Positions 15,331 to 23,015 of a DNA stretch of 64,000 bases are shown here, in pieces. The notes beneath the pieces were generated by a model. That model was not told the origin of the DNA and searched no databases. It saw nothing but the letters and a program-made list of their open reading frames with translations. The stretch is from Candidatus Babeliales bacterium (lineage in GTDB: Bacteria; Babelota; Babeliae; Babelales; JACPOV01): the NCBI GenBank assembly GCA_036260945.1, contig DATALT010000002.1:434001-498000 (forward strand), read 5' to 3'. The stretch's first letter is position 1, and every line of letters starts with the position of its first letter. The translations under genes and the position numbers were made by a program.

Positions 15331-16272
15331 ATGAAAAAATCACTCATCTTTTTAGCGCTTTTTGGAATTCCACACGTACTCTTCCCGATGGAGGAGGGAA
15401 ACTCTAAAAATACTAAAAACCAATTTCAAAGTTCCTTAAATAATAATGCTACTCACGATCTTGCTCAACTACCTATCAAAAAAGCACTGATTTGCGGGTC
15501 TCATGAGCGCTTTACTTCTATTTTGCAACCGTACAATAAGACGCACGACGTAAAAGATATTGTAAAACTAATTCATCAAGAGGATCTTACGATTGCGAAA
15601 TTCATTTCTAGCTTTTTTAATTACCGTTGGATGCATCTCTACTTCAATATGTTGGTAAAAAACAAAACGGAAAATCCTAAGCTGAAAACAGTAGCCCTCT
15701 TAAAAGAATCATCTGATTTAAATAATGCCATGATTGACCCTGCCCCGACCGTCCAGTTTTCAGATTCTATACCGGCTAACTTGCAATCGCTTATTAATAA
15801 CATCGTTGATAGTCATTCTCTATTATCCAAAAAATATTTTTACGTAAAAACATTCAAAGATGAACCGAAAACATTAAAAGAAAGCGATGGCAAGCTCATT
15901 ACGTTCATCAAAAATGGTGAAATCCAGTTGAATATTGAAGTTACCTCTAACGAAGAATATAACAAGGGCGTAATAGTTCATGAGATAACGCACGCCATTG
16001 TAGGGGAAACCTGGATGAAAGAAAGGTTGAAAAAAGAAAATTTGTTTTTTACAAAAGCAATGAATCATTTAGTAGAAAGACAAGCGGATCTTCTCATTTC
16101 CTCAACTGATAAAAAGTATGCAGCTTTCGTTCAGGAACATCTGGAAGTATTACATAAAGAAGAGAAAGATGACGGTAGCGAAACTCATCCTAGTACTCTC
16201 AGCCGCTTAGAAGATATTATATACCTCAATAAACTTTTAGAAGCGGAAGAAAAACTGCAAAAAAAAGAATGA
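15331..16272 (+). CDS. Exported M48-like zinc metallopeptidase (HEITH)
   Basis: The gene encodes 313 residues. The start at 15331 is preferred over the ATG at 15319 because GGAG lies 6 bases before it and it opens a signal peptide (MKKSLIFLALFGIPHVLFPM). The first 200 residues are a variable region. Then come the peptidase motifs: HEITH at about 217-221, third ligand E249-R-Q-A-D253 (LVERQAD) and SETHPSTLSRL near the end. This motif order matches the other M48-like proteins of the window, although the HExxH-to-ExxAD distance and flanks differ. The site of action is the periplasm or beyond. Substrate unknown. It sits alone behind its own promoter. Confidence 0.78.
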   Translation: MKKSLIFLALFGIPHVLFPMEEGNSKNTKNQFQSSLNNNATHDLAQLPIKKALICGSHERFTSILQPYNKTHDVKDIVKLIHQEDLTIAKFISSFFNYRWMHLYFNMLVKNKTENPKLKTVALLKESSDLNNAMIDPAPTVQFSDSIPANLQSLINNIVDSHSLLSKKYFYVKTFKDEPKTLKESDGKLITFIKNGEIQLNIEVTSNEEYNKGVIVHEITHAIVGETWMKERLKKENLFFTKAMNHLVERQADLLISSTDKKYAAFVQEHLEVLHKEEKDDGSETHPSTLSRLEDIIYLNKLLEAEEKLQKKE

Positions 16273-16310
16273 ATTCATATTATTATGATACAGATTTAAC
16301 CCAGTCTTTG

Positions 16311-16709
16311 CTAACTTTTAAATTGCTTTTCTATTAATTCATAGTACGATGATTTAAGGGGAAGCTCAATAATCAGTTTTGGGTCTAAAGGAATTTGCAC
16401 CAACCTTTTGCACGTTACTCTTTGTTTTACTTCGCAATAATCTGTAACAATAACGTCCCCGTTTTTCAATTCTGCAATATAGATTTTATTTTTATGGATT
16501 TGATTTTCTGTATCCAATCCGCACGTGAGACGCTTTACCTTTGCAATATCATCAGCATTAACAATAGAAAGTTTCTCTATTGCCTCTTTTGAAAATCCAT
16601 TTTGAAAAAGCGCTATCTGCGCATACTCCTGCCTCTTTGACTCATCCATATCGGCTTCCATGGCGGTGATTGAAATAGAAAATAAAATGCAGATTAATAT
16701 TCGAATCAT
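16311..16709 (-). CDS. Small exported protein, family A member 1
   Basis: This 132-residue protein has a short signal peptide (MIRILICILFSISITAM). Its second half, IYIAELKNGDVIVTDYCEVK then CKRLVQIPLDPK and YYELIEKQF, is recognisably related to the gene at 17233. That copy has VYSAKLKKGGLIVADYCNFE, then CTRYVPNVQVP and YYTMIEEKYL. The gene at 16706 is a more distant relative. All three have two conserved cysteines that could pair. The start overlaps the upstream stop by 4 bases (ATGA), showing translational coupling. Function not recognised. Confidence 0.75.
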   Translation of the reverse strand: MIRILICILFSISITAMEADMDESKRQEYAQIALFQNGFSKEAIEKLSIVNADDIAKVKRLTCGLDTENQIHKNKIYIAELKNGDVIVTDYCEVKQRVTCKRLVQIPLDPKLIIELPLKSSYYELIEKQFKS

Positions 16710-17113
16710 TTGATCGGCCTTATCCCATTTTGTTGATCAAATAATAATTTAATTTCATCAAAACAATCTGATGGTATTGGCTCGGATATGATAATTCCCT
16801 CGTCGCTATCGGTTCTTTTAATGCAAAATTTTTCATCTCGGTGCTGTGCAGCGATCAATTCGGTGCCATCATTCAATTTAGCGGTATAATAAATACCACC
16901 GTGCGGATTTTCGAAGATACCGTTCTCGAGATTTTGCTCTTTGGTGATCGAAACTATTTTAAGTTTTTTAATAGATGCAGTTTCTTTTTTTATAAGTGGT
17001 GTATCTGATAATTGGTCATTAACCACTGATACTTCTGAATTTTCCATCGCGCAAGAGTAATAAAAAAAAGATAAGAAAAAGATTGGCAAAAAAATAAATC
17101 GAATTAGTCTCAT
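16706..17113 (-). CDS. Small exported protein, family A member 2
   Basis: The 135-residue protein has a signal peptide (RFIFLPIFFLSFFYYSCAM). The mature region keeps the family A core in diverged form: GIYYTAKLNDGTELIAAQHR, then FCIKRTDSDEGIIISEPIP and an IKLLFDQQ helix, comparable with its neighbours at 16311 and 17233. A purine-rich GGGGGAGGG run precedes the ATG. It shares an ATGA junction with the downstream paralogue. Function not recognised. The tandem arrangement suggests duplication followed by fast divergence, as seen for exported proteins under host-driven selection. Confidence 0.72.
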   Translation of the reverse strand: MRLIRFIFLPIFFLSFFYYSCAMENSEVSVVNDQLSDTPLIKKETASIKKLKIVSITKEQNLENGIFENPHGGIYYTAKLNDGTELIAAQHRDEKFCIKRTDSDEGIIISEPIPSDCFDEIKLLFDQQNGIRPIK

Positions 17114-17232
17114 CCCTCCCCCTCATTTTTTTATTTTTCAATCCAGCGCATGCATGCAACCAATAGTTCTAGCATAGATTGAAAAATAATCTATTTGCAA
17201 TATTTAAATATAAATCGTTTTAAAATAATTTA

Positions 17233-17691
17233 TTATTGAGAGTTTTTATTGGAAAGTTGAATGGTGGATCGCTGAGATTTTTGGGCAAGATATTTTTCTT
17301 CAATCATCGTATAATATTTTTCACCCTCTTCTAAAACTAAGGGTACTTGAACGTTAGGAACGTACCGAGTGCACTTTTTCGTTTGTTTACCTTCAAAATT
17401 GCAATAATCGGCAACAATCAAACCGCCTTTTTTCAGTTTAGCGCTATAGACACGCCCGATCGTGCTTCCCTCGTGTTGGAAATCCGCTTTTATTTTAATA
17501 TCTATAATCTCTTCGGGATCAATTTCCATGAACTTCTTAATATCCTCGTCTCGGTATCCCGCCGTTATGAAAGCAATAAATACAATCTTTTTTTTGGATG
17601 CTTCAAAATCGATCCCCGTATCCATAGCACTACTTTGAGTCAATACAAAAAATAATGCAACCGTTAAAACACTTAATCTGCATACGCGCAT
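17233..17691 (-). CDS. Small exported protein, family A member 3
   Basis: The frame is open further upstream into ymdB, but the ATG at 17691 is chosen. It has GAGGG 6 bases before it and begins a signal peptide (MRVCRLSVLTVALFFVLTQS). The mature protein of about 130 residues shares with the copy at 16311 the block VYSAKLKKGGLIVADYC and a later Cys (KKCTRYVPNVQVP) and helix (YYTMIEEKYL). It follows ymdB by 10 bases on the same strand, so it may be read from the rny-ymdB transcript. Function not recognised. Confidence 0.75.
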   Translation of the reverse strand: MRVCRLSVLTVALFFVLTQSSAMDTGIDFEASKKKIVFIAFITAGYRDEDIKKFMEIDPEEIIDIKIKADFQHEGSTIGRVYSAKLKKGGLIVADYCNFEGKQTKKCTRYVPNVQVPLVLEEGEKYYTMIEEKYLAQKSQRSTIQLSNKNSQ

Positions 17692-17701
17692 GATCATCCC
17701 T

Positions 17702-18511
17702 CTAAGAGACAACGAGTTCGTTATCATCCAACCTGACACGCTCAATTTTGAGCGCATTTCCAGTTGCAGTATCAATTTCGATAACGACGCCGCACATAAA
17801 ATATGGTTTTTCTGTTTCCACAACAAATTTTACCGGCATTTGCGTTATAAAATTCCTAATGATCGCATCTTTTTTCATGCCGATCATAGAATTAAGAGAA
17901 CCGGCCATTCCTAAATCGGTAATAAACGCGGTACCATTTGGCAGAATGCGTTCATCCGCAGTCTGTACATGCGTATGAGTTCCGACAACTGCACTAACTC
18001 TTCCATCCAAGAAAAAGCCCATGGCAATTTTCTCTGCTGTTGTTTCAGCATGAAAATCGACAATGATTGTTTTTGTCTTTGTTTGCAAAAAAGTGAGCGC
18101 AGAATCCATCGTTTTAAATGGGCAGGCAAGATGCTCTCGCATAAATACGCGTCCTTGAATATTTATAACCCCAATTGTTTGGCCATGAATTGAAAAAGTA
18201 GTAACGCCAGTTCCGGGGCATTCATTAGGGAAATTTTCAGGGCGCAATAAATCGGTGTTATATTTTAAATATTCAAAAATATCTTTGTGATGCCAGATAT
18301 GGTTTCCGCTCGTGACGACGTCAACACCCAAATGTTTAAAAAAGTGCATTAATTTAGGTGTAATGCCGCGACCATCCGCACTATTTTCACCGTTAACGAT
18401 TACGCCATTTATTTCATACTTTTCACGCAATTTTGGCAAATGCTTTTGCACCATCGCGCATCCTGCAGGCCCAACCACATCTCCAAGGAGTAAAATTCGT
18501 ACAATGCTCAT
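17702..18511 (-). CDS. ymdB: YmdB-family metallophosphoesterase
   Basis: This 269-residue cytoplasmic protein matches the YmdB/TIGR00282 family over its full length. Dinuclear metal-site motifs are visible: GDVVG near residue 10, NGENSADGRG near 41-50, SGNHIW near 68, and later DFHAETTAEK and GTHTHVQTADER. Family members are phosphodiesterases that hydrolyse cyclic nucleotides such as 2',3'-cAMP and affect RNA turnover. In Bacillus ymdB follows the RNase Y gene. Here it lies 3 bases after rny, which keeps the same pairing. Assignment is firm. Confidence 0.93.
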   Translation of the reverse strand: MSIVRILLLGDVVGPAGCAMVQKHLPKLREKYEINGVIVNGENSADGRGITPKLMHFFKHLGVDVVTSGNHIWHHKDIFEYLKYNTDLLRPENFPNECPGTGVTTFSIHGQTIGVINIQGRVFMREHLACPFKTMDSALTFLQTKTKTIIVDFHAETTAEKIAMGFFLDGRVSAVVGTHTHVQTADERILPNGTAFITDLGMAGSLNSMIGMKKDAIIRNFITQMPVKFVVETEKPYFMCGVVIEIDTATGNALKIERVRLDDNELVVS

Positions 18512-18514
18512 GAT

Positions 18515-20080
18515 CTACCGCGCATATTCGATTGAACGCTTCTCGCGAATAACGTTTACTTTAATTTGACCAGGAAACGCCATTTCAAGTTCGATCTTGC
18601 GCGCAATATTGCGTGCCAATGTTGCTGCTGCATCATCATCCAGCATTTCTTCTTCAACAATTATGCGAACTTCTCTGCCAGCTTGCAGTGCATATGATTT
18701 TTTAACACCTTCAAATGAACAGGCAATATCTTCCAGTTTCTCAAGCCGTTTAATATACGCAGAAAGCGTTTCTCGTCGAGCACCGGGGCGCGATGCAGAA
18801 ATCGTATCGGCAATCATAATAATCGGGCTATAAATAGAAGCAAATATAATTTCTTCATGATGCGCAGCAATAGCGTTTACAACAAGTGGGTCTTCGCCGC
18901 ATCGTTTAGCAATGTCGCCACCTATTAATGCGTGGGGCCCTTCGACCTCTGCGCTGACCGCTTTACCGATATCGTGCAGTAATCCAGCGCGAAGTGCCAT
19001 GGTGCCATCAAGCCCAAGTTCTTCCGCTATCATGCGGGAGAAAAGGCCAACTTCTTTACTATGCATTAAAACGTTTTGAGAAAAGCTGGTACGGAAGAAA
19101 AGTTTTCCAAGCAACGTCATAATTTCAGGATGCAAACCTTGAATATTGAGCTCAAGCGTTACATCTTTGCCCATTTCCTGAACCATTTCGTCGATTTCTT
19201 TTTCGCACTGTCCGACCGTTTCTTCAATACGCGTTGGGTTAATTCTACCGTCGGTGATTAATTTCTCCAATGCACGGCGTGCAACTTCTCTTCGTATCGG
19301 ATTGAAACCAGAAATAGTGATTATTTCTGGAATATCGCCAATGACAAATTCCATTCCCGTTGCCATTTCAAGCGCCTTGATATTACGGCCTTCTTTACCA
19401 ATAATGCGGCCCTTCATATCTTCACTTGGTAAATGAACAATACCTGAGGAATGTGGCGCTACTTGATCGGCAATATAACGCTGCATTGCAGTTACGACAA
19501 TATTATTAGATTTGTCTTTAGCTGTTTGGCGCGCTTCTTCTTCTACTTTTTGAATCCATTTTTGGCTGCTCATACGCACTTCTTCATCAAGCGTATTATA
19601 AAGCTCTTTTCGAGCTTCATCGCGCGTCATACCGGTAATGCTTTCAAGTTTTGCAATAAGCTCGGCATACACAGCTTTAATTTTGTTTTCACTCACGAGC
19701 AAACGATCATTTGCGCGAGAAAGATTGCGTTCTTTTTGCTGAATTTCTTGCGTTAGCTCTTCAATGCGCTGCTCTTTTTTTTCAAGCGTTTCGTATTTTG
19801 CATTCAATTTACTTTGAAAACGTTCGAGCTCTAACCGCTCACGCTTCATATCTAAATCAAATTCACTTCTTCGCTTATGCAATTCATCTTTGAGACGCAG
19901 CAAAGATTCGCGACGCTCATTTTCAATATCACGTTTAATGTTTTTTGTGGTATTAACCGCTTCATCAAAAAAACGCTGTGCTTGATTATATTTTGATTTC
20001 GCAAAAATAAGTACCGCGATGCCTCCAAGAAAAGCTAACGCGGCTGCGACGCCCCCAAGCTGGAGTAATAACGTCATCAT
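18515..20080 (-). CDS. rny: Ribonuclease Y
   Basis: The 521-residue protein has the standard RNase Y layout. It has an N-terminal transmembrane helix (LGGVAAALAFLGGIAVLIFA), a long coiled coil (about 30-170), a KH domain (GRIIGKEGRNIKALEMATG near 230) and an HD domain with LLHDIGKA and a following AIAAHHEE. It is a membrane-bound endoribonuclease that starts mRNA decay. The length equals that of known RNase Y proteins and no motif is missing. It forms an operon with ymdB, 3 bases downstream. Assignment is firm. Confidence 0.97.
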   Translation of the reverse strand: MMTLLLQLGGVAAALAFLGGIAVLIFAKSKYNQAQRFFDEAVNTTKNIKRDIENERRESLLRLKDELHKRRSEFDLDMKRERLELERFQSKLNAKYETLEKKEQRIEELTQEIQQKERNLSRANDRLLVSENKIKAVYAELIAKLESITGMTRDEARKELYNTLDEEVRMSSQKWIQKVEEEARQTAKDKSNNIVVTAMQRYIADQVAPHSSGIVHLPSEDMKGRIIGKEGRNIKALEMATGMEFVIGDIPEIITISGFNPIRREVARRALEKLITDGRINPTRIEETVGQCEKEIDEMVQEMGKDVTLELNIQGLHPEIMTLLGKLFFRTSFSQNVLMHSKEVGLFSRMIAEELGLDGTMALRAGLLHDIGKAVSAEVEGPHALIGGDIAKRCGEDPLVVNAIAAHHEEIIFASIYSPIIMIADTISASRPGARRETLSAYIKRLEKLEDIACSFEGVKKSYALQAGREVRIIVEEEMLDDDAAATLARNIARKIELEMAFPGQIKVNVIREKRSIEYAR

Positions 20081-20108
20081 GTTGATCCTCTCTATGATAT
20101 CCTCGTTG

Positions 20109-20143
20109 GAAAGCCCACCGCATTAGCGATGTGGCGCTCTTTC
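20109..20143 (-). other. Hairpin between zapA and rny
   Basis: On the plus strand GAAAG, CCAC and CGC pair with GCG, GTGG and CTTTC around a short ATTA loop and an AT bulge. No T run follows, so it is not an ordinary terminator. It could be a leader structure for rny or part of a small RNA. 6S RNA lies beside zapA in some bacteria, but I do not see enough of its shape to call it. Confidence 0.4.
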
Positions 20144-20218
20144 AATATTAATCAAGAGGGCAAGCATTATGGAAAGCATCAAAAAAGACGCATGCAAACG
20201 CACAAAAAAACAATAACC

Positions 20219-20491
20219 CTACGATCCCGTCAGGCGATTAATCCGTGCAATAAGCTCGTCTTGGTAAGAACGTAACTGTTCTTCAAACGATAGGTTTTTA
20301 TGAGCAAATTGAAGTGCCGCAAGTGCTGCAACGCGCTTAGCGTCTTTGCTCTTAAGGCTTTCGCTCAATTCGTTCATAAGCGCATCGACTCGGGAAACCG
20401 CTTGCATGATGTGCATTTCAGGTTCATCGCTGATCAGCGTATACGGCTCACCTAAAAGCATGACCGTATATTTTTTTGCTTCCCGCTTCAT
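20219..20491 (-). CDS. zapA: Cell division protein ZapA
   Basis: This 90-residue protein fits the ZapA family: an N-terminal beta strand with KKYTVMLLGEPYTLISDEPE, the helix MHIMQAVSRVDALMNEL, then RVAALAALQFAHKNLSFEEQ leading into a C-terminal coiled coil. ZapA binds FtsZ filaments and bundles them at the division ring. The ATG overlaps the stop of the upstream coiled-coil gene by 4 bases (ATGA), so the two are translated together. Length and order are standard. An ftsZ gene is not in the window. Confidence 0.85.
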   Translation of the reverse strand: MKREAKKYTVMLLGEPYTLISDEPEMHIMQAVSRVDALMNELSESLKSKDAKRVAALAALQFAHKNLSFEEQLRSYQDELIARINRLTGS

Positions 20492-20715
20492 GATGCTTTT
20501 TCATTACTTATTAAGGAATCAATACTTTTAATTAGATCATCAACGAACAATTTCGTAGCCAGACGCTCTTTTATAAGCTCTTCGCTATGAACTGTTGTAA
20601 GCTTTTGTACTAATTTTTCGTTTTCTTCACTTAGCCTAGCATTTTCTGCCTTGAGCTCATTAACTAACACAGCAAGGTGCATAATTTTTTGCTCAAGCGC
20701 CTGCAATATTTCCAT
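20488..20715 (-). CDS. Small coiled-coil protein, ZapB-like
   Basis: The gene encodes 75 residues from the ATG at 20715, chosen because GGGGAG stands just before it. Longer in-frame starts have no ribosome binding site. The chain is nearly all heptads (EILQALEQKIMHLAVLVNEL, then KAENARLSEENEKL), predicting a single parallel coiled coil like ZapB or other FtsB/ZapB-size helpers. It overlaps zapA by 4 bases. The pairing with zapA makes a divisome role likely but it remains inference, as coiled coils of this size have little sequence identity. Confidence 0.65.
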   Translation of the reverse strand: MEILQALEQKIMHLAVLVNELKAENARLSEENEKLVQKLTTVHSEELIKERLATKLFVDDLIKSIDSLISNEKAS

Positions 20716-20800
20716 ACGCTCCCCTTTTTTACGCATGTACACCATCATTTTTTCTACTTGATGGTAGTGTACCGATGCGCACTAAGCGCTGTCAATAAAC

Positions 20801-21148
20801 CTATTGTTGCGCGAGTTGCACCAGTTGTGAAAATGCTTCTGGTTCGAAAATTGCAAGTTGGCTAAGCATCTTACGATTTAGAGAAACATTGGCTTTCATA
20901 AGACCATGCATAAATTTATTGTACGGCATACCGCGCTCGTTAGAAGCGGCACCAATTCGAGTAATGAAAAGTCCACGCATATCACGCTTTTTCAGCTTTC
21001 TGCCTTTATAAGCATAAGCCATTGCGCGTAGCACAGTTTCTTTTGCACGACGAATAATATTGGAGCGTTGTCCCCAATAACCCTTAGCCTGTTTTAATAA
21101 TCTTTTATGACGTTGCTTAGTTGCGAGTCCACGTTTTACACGAGTCAT
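20801..21148 (-). CDS. rplT: 50S ribosomal protein L20
   Basis: This 115-residue, strongly basic protein matches L20 along its whole length, for example KGYWGQRSNIIRRAKETVLR and AYKGRKLKKRDMR followed by LFITRIGAA. L20 binds 23S rRNA early in large-subunit assembly and can repress its own operon. It is the third gene of infC-rpmI-rplT, in the usual order, 22 bases after rpmI. Assignment is certain. Confidence 0.98.
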   Translation of the reverse strand: MTRVKRGLATKQRHKRLLKQAKGYWGQRSNIIRRAKETVLRAMAYAYKGRKLKKRDMRGLFITRIGAASNERGMPYNKFMHGLMKANVSLNRKMLSQLAIFEPEAFSQLVQLAQQ

Positions 21149-21170
21149 AATATATCCTTATCGATCACTA

Positions 21171-21362
21171 CTACTGCAATAACGATTTAACATGTCGAAT
21201 ATCGCAGCTATTTACATATAACGCACGGCGCATGCCACGTTTTTTGGAAGCTGATTTGCATGTCATCAAATGACGACGGCCAGCTTTAGCGCCTTTTACC
21301 AAATTACTTTTCAATTTTTTAAATCTTTTTGCTGCACCAGAGTGCGTTTTCATTTTAGGCAT
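21171..21362 (-). CDS. rpmI: 50S ribosomal protein L35
   Basis: The 63-residue basic protein has the typical L35 start MPKMKTHSGAAKRFKKL and the conserved GRRHLMTCKSASKKR block near residue 30. It is part of the large subunit. It sits between infC and rplT, 17 bases after infC, in the conserved bacterial operon. Assignment is certain. Confidence 0.98.
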   Translation of the reverse strand: MPKMKTHSGAAKRFKKLKSNLVKGAKAGRRHLMTCKSASKKRGMRRALYVNSCDIRHVKSLLQ

Positions 21363-21379
21363 AATAGCAAAACTTTCAA

Positions 21380-21922
21380 CTATTTAACAAAATAAATTCG
21401 AGACCACATAGATGAACTCTTCATGTCTTTTTCGTGCGAGAGATTAGTGAGCCCCTCGTGCGCAAGCGTTAGGTCGATTTTTTCAAAAATCTCAGCACCA
21501 CGCTCTCTGCTCGTAGCCGCTTCACGACCCCTAAACATAAGAGTCACTTTCACGTGCTTACCATCTTTTAAAAAGCCGGCAGCTTGCTTCAATTTGGTAA
21601 GATAATCATGCTCGCCAATTTTAGGGCGCATCTTGATCTCTTTTACCTGAATTGTCTTTTGGTGCTTTTTAGCTTCTGCCTGTTTTTTCTTTTTGGCATA
21701 TAAAAGCTTACCAAAATCCATAATCTTTACAACCGGAACTCCTTCTTGTCCGGTATCAGATACCATAACCAAGTCCAGGTCGGCAGCACGAGCCAGTTTC
21801 AACGCCTCTTCGCGTGTTATGACTCCTGCATTTCCCCCATCAAGGGTGATTACCTGTACCTTAGGAGCTCGAATTTGTTCATTTACTAACTGATCAGTTT
21901 TTTGAATATTAATTGATTTCAA
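21380..21922 (-). CDS. infC: Translation initiation factor IF-3 (non-ATG start)
   Basis: The 180-residue protein has both IF-3 domains: the N-domain with NEQIRAPKVQVITLDGG and DLVMVSDTGQEGVPVVKIMD, a Lys-rich linker, and the C-domain with IQVKEIKMRPKIGEHDYLTK and VKVTLMFRGRE. IF-3 stops the ribosomal subunits from rejoining and rejects wrong initiation codons. The likely start is TTG at 21922, 9 bases after AAAGGT; no ATG fits the N-terminus. A rare start codon on infC is known from E. coli (AUU), where IF-3 limits its own synthesis. The same feedback is likely here. Confidence 0.96.
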   Translation of the reverse strand: MKSINIQKTDQLVNEQIRAPKVQVITLDGGNAGVITREEALKLARAADLDLVMVSDTGQEGVPVVKIMDFGKLLYAKKKKQAEAKKHQKTIQVKEIKMRPKIGEHDYLTKLKQAAGFLKDGKHVKVTLMFRGREAATSRERGAEIFEKIDLTLAHEGLTNLSHEKDMKSSSMWSRIYFVK

Positions 21923-21945
21923 CGTATTTTTACCTTTATACGGTG

Positions 21946-23010
21946 TTATTTCTCTTTTTGTGCCGCTTGTACTTGAGCGATAGCACTTTCTACCTGAAGC
22001 ACAAACTCAGGATTTTCTTTCATATGAGCAAGAGCCTGTTCTCTTCCTTGCGCAAATTTTTTCTTCTCAAAAGCGAGCCATGCACCGGACTGCTCCACTA
22101 CACCATAATGCAATGCAGCGTCCAAAACATCAAGCTCGTGGCTTATGCCTTCGCCAAAAAGCACATCAAGCTCAACTTTCTTGAATGGAGGCGCCATTTT
22201 GTTTTTTACCACCTTAATAGAAACTCGGTTACCAAAATGATTGTCGTCTTTTTTGAGAGACGCAATACGACGAACATCCAAGCGAAGTGATGCGTAGAAT
22301 TTAAGCGCATTACCGCCGGTGGTCGTTTCTTTATTGGCGAACGGCATACTATTAATGTTGTGGCGAATCTGGTTGATAAAGATCAACACGGTTTTTGATT
22401 TATGAACAACCGGGGTCAGTTTACGCAACGCTTGAGACATCAAACGTGCCTGCAACCCAACGTGAACATCGCCCATATCACCATCAAGCTCAGCCTTAGG
22501 CACCAAAGCCGCAACTGAGTCGACCACAACTATATCCACCGAGCCAGATCGTACCAGCATTTCAGCAATATCGAGCCCTTGCTCGCCGTAATCGGGCTGC
22601 GAAATAATCAAATCGTTTATATTAACGCCTAGATTTGCAGCGTACGAGGTATCAAGAGCATGCTCAGCATCAATGTAAGCACAAATACCACCATTTCTTT
22701 GAGCTTGGGCTATTGCATGAAGGGCCAAGGTGGTTTTACCCGACGCTTCAGGACCGTAAATCTCAACAATTCTGCCCAATGGATAGCCGCCTATGCCAAC
22801 CGCATCATTAATTAAAATCGAGCCTGAAGATATAACGGGCGCTTTTTCTAGTTTTGCATCACCAAGAAACATAACCAATCCCTTACCATGCTGCTTATCG
22901 ATTTGCGCAAAGGTAAGTTCAAGCATTTTTCTCTTATTGAGGTTTTCACTATTCTCTGAAGCTGGTGCCGCTTTAGCGGGAGCTATTTTCGTTTCGTGTT
23001 GGGCGGTCAT
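21946..23010 (-). CDS. recA: Recombinase RecA
   Basis: This 354-residue protein matches RecA along its length. It has Walker [14 protein letters not shown], Walker [19 protein letters not shown], the L1/L2 region with [10 protein letters not shown] and FINQIRHNI...GGNALKFY, and a charged C-terminus. It forms filaments on single-stranded DNA for repair and recombination. The N-terminus has an extra Ala/Lys-rich stretch of about 25 residues. It follows the PpiD-like gene by 5 bases. No SOS box (CTG-N10-CAG) or lexA gene is visible close to it. Confidence 0.98.
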   Translation of the reverse strand: MTAQHETKIAPAKAAPASENSENLNKRKMLELTFAQIDKQHGKGLVMFLGDAKLEKAPVISSGSILINDAVGIGGYPLGRIVEIYGPEASGKTTLALHAIAQAQRNGGICAYIDAEHALDTSYAANLGVNINDLIISQPDYGEQGLDIAEMLVRSGSVDIVVVDSVAALVPKAELDGDMGDVHVGLQARLMSQALRKLTPVVHKSKTVLIFINQIRHNINSMPFANKETTTGGNALKFYASLRLDVRRIASLKKDDNHFGNRVSIKVVKNKMAPPFKKVELDVLFGEGISHELDVLDAALHYGVVEQSGAWLAFEKKKFAQGREQALAHMKENPEFVLQVESAIAQVQAAQKEK

Positions 23011-23015
23011 AGTAG

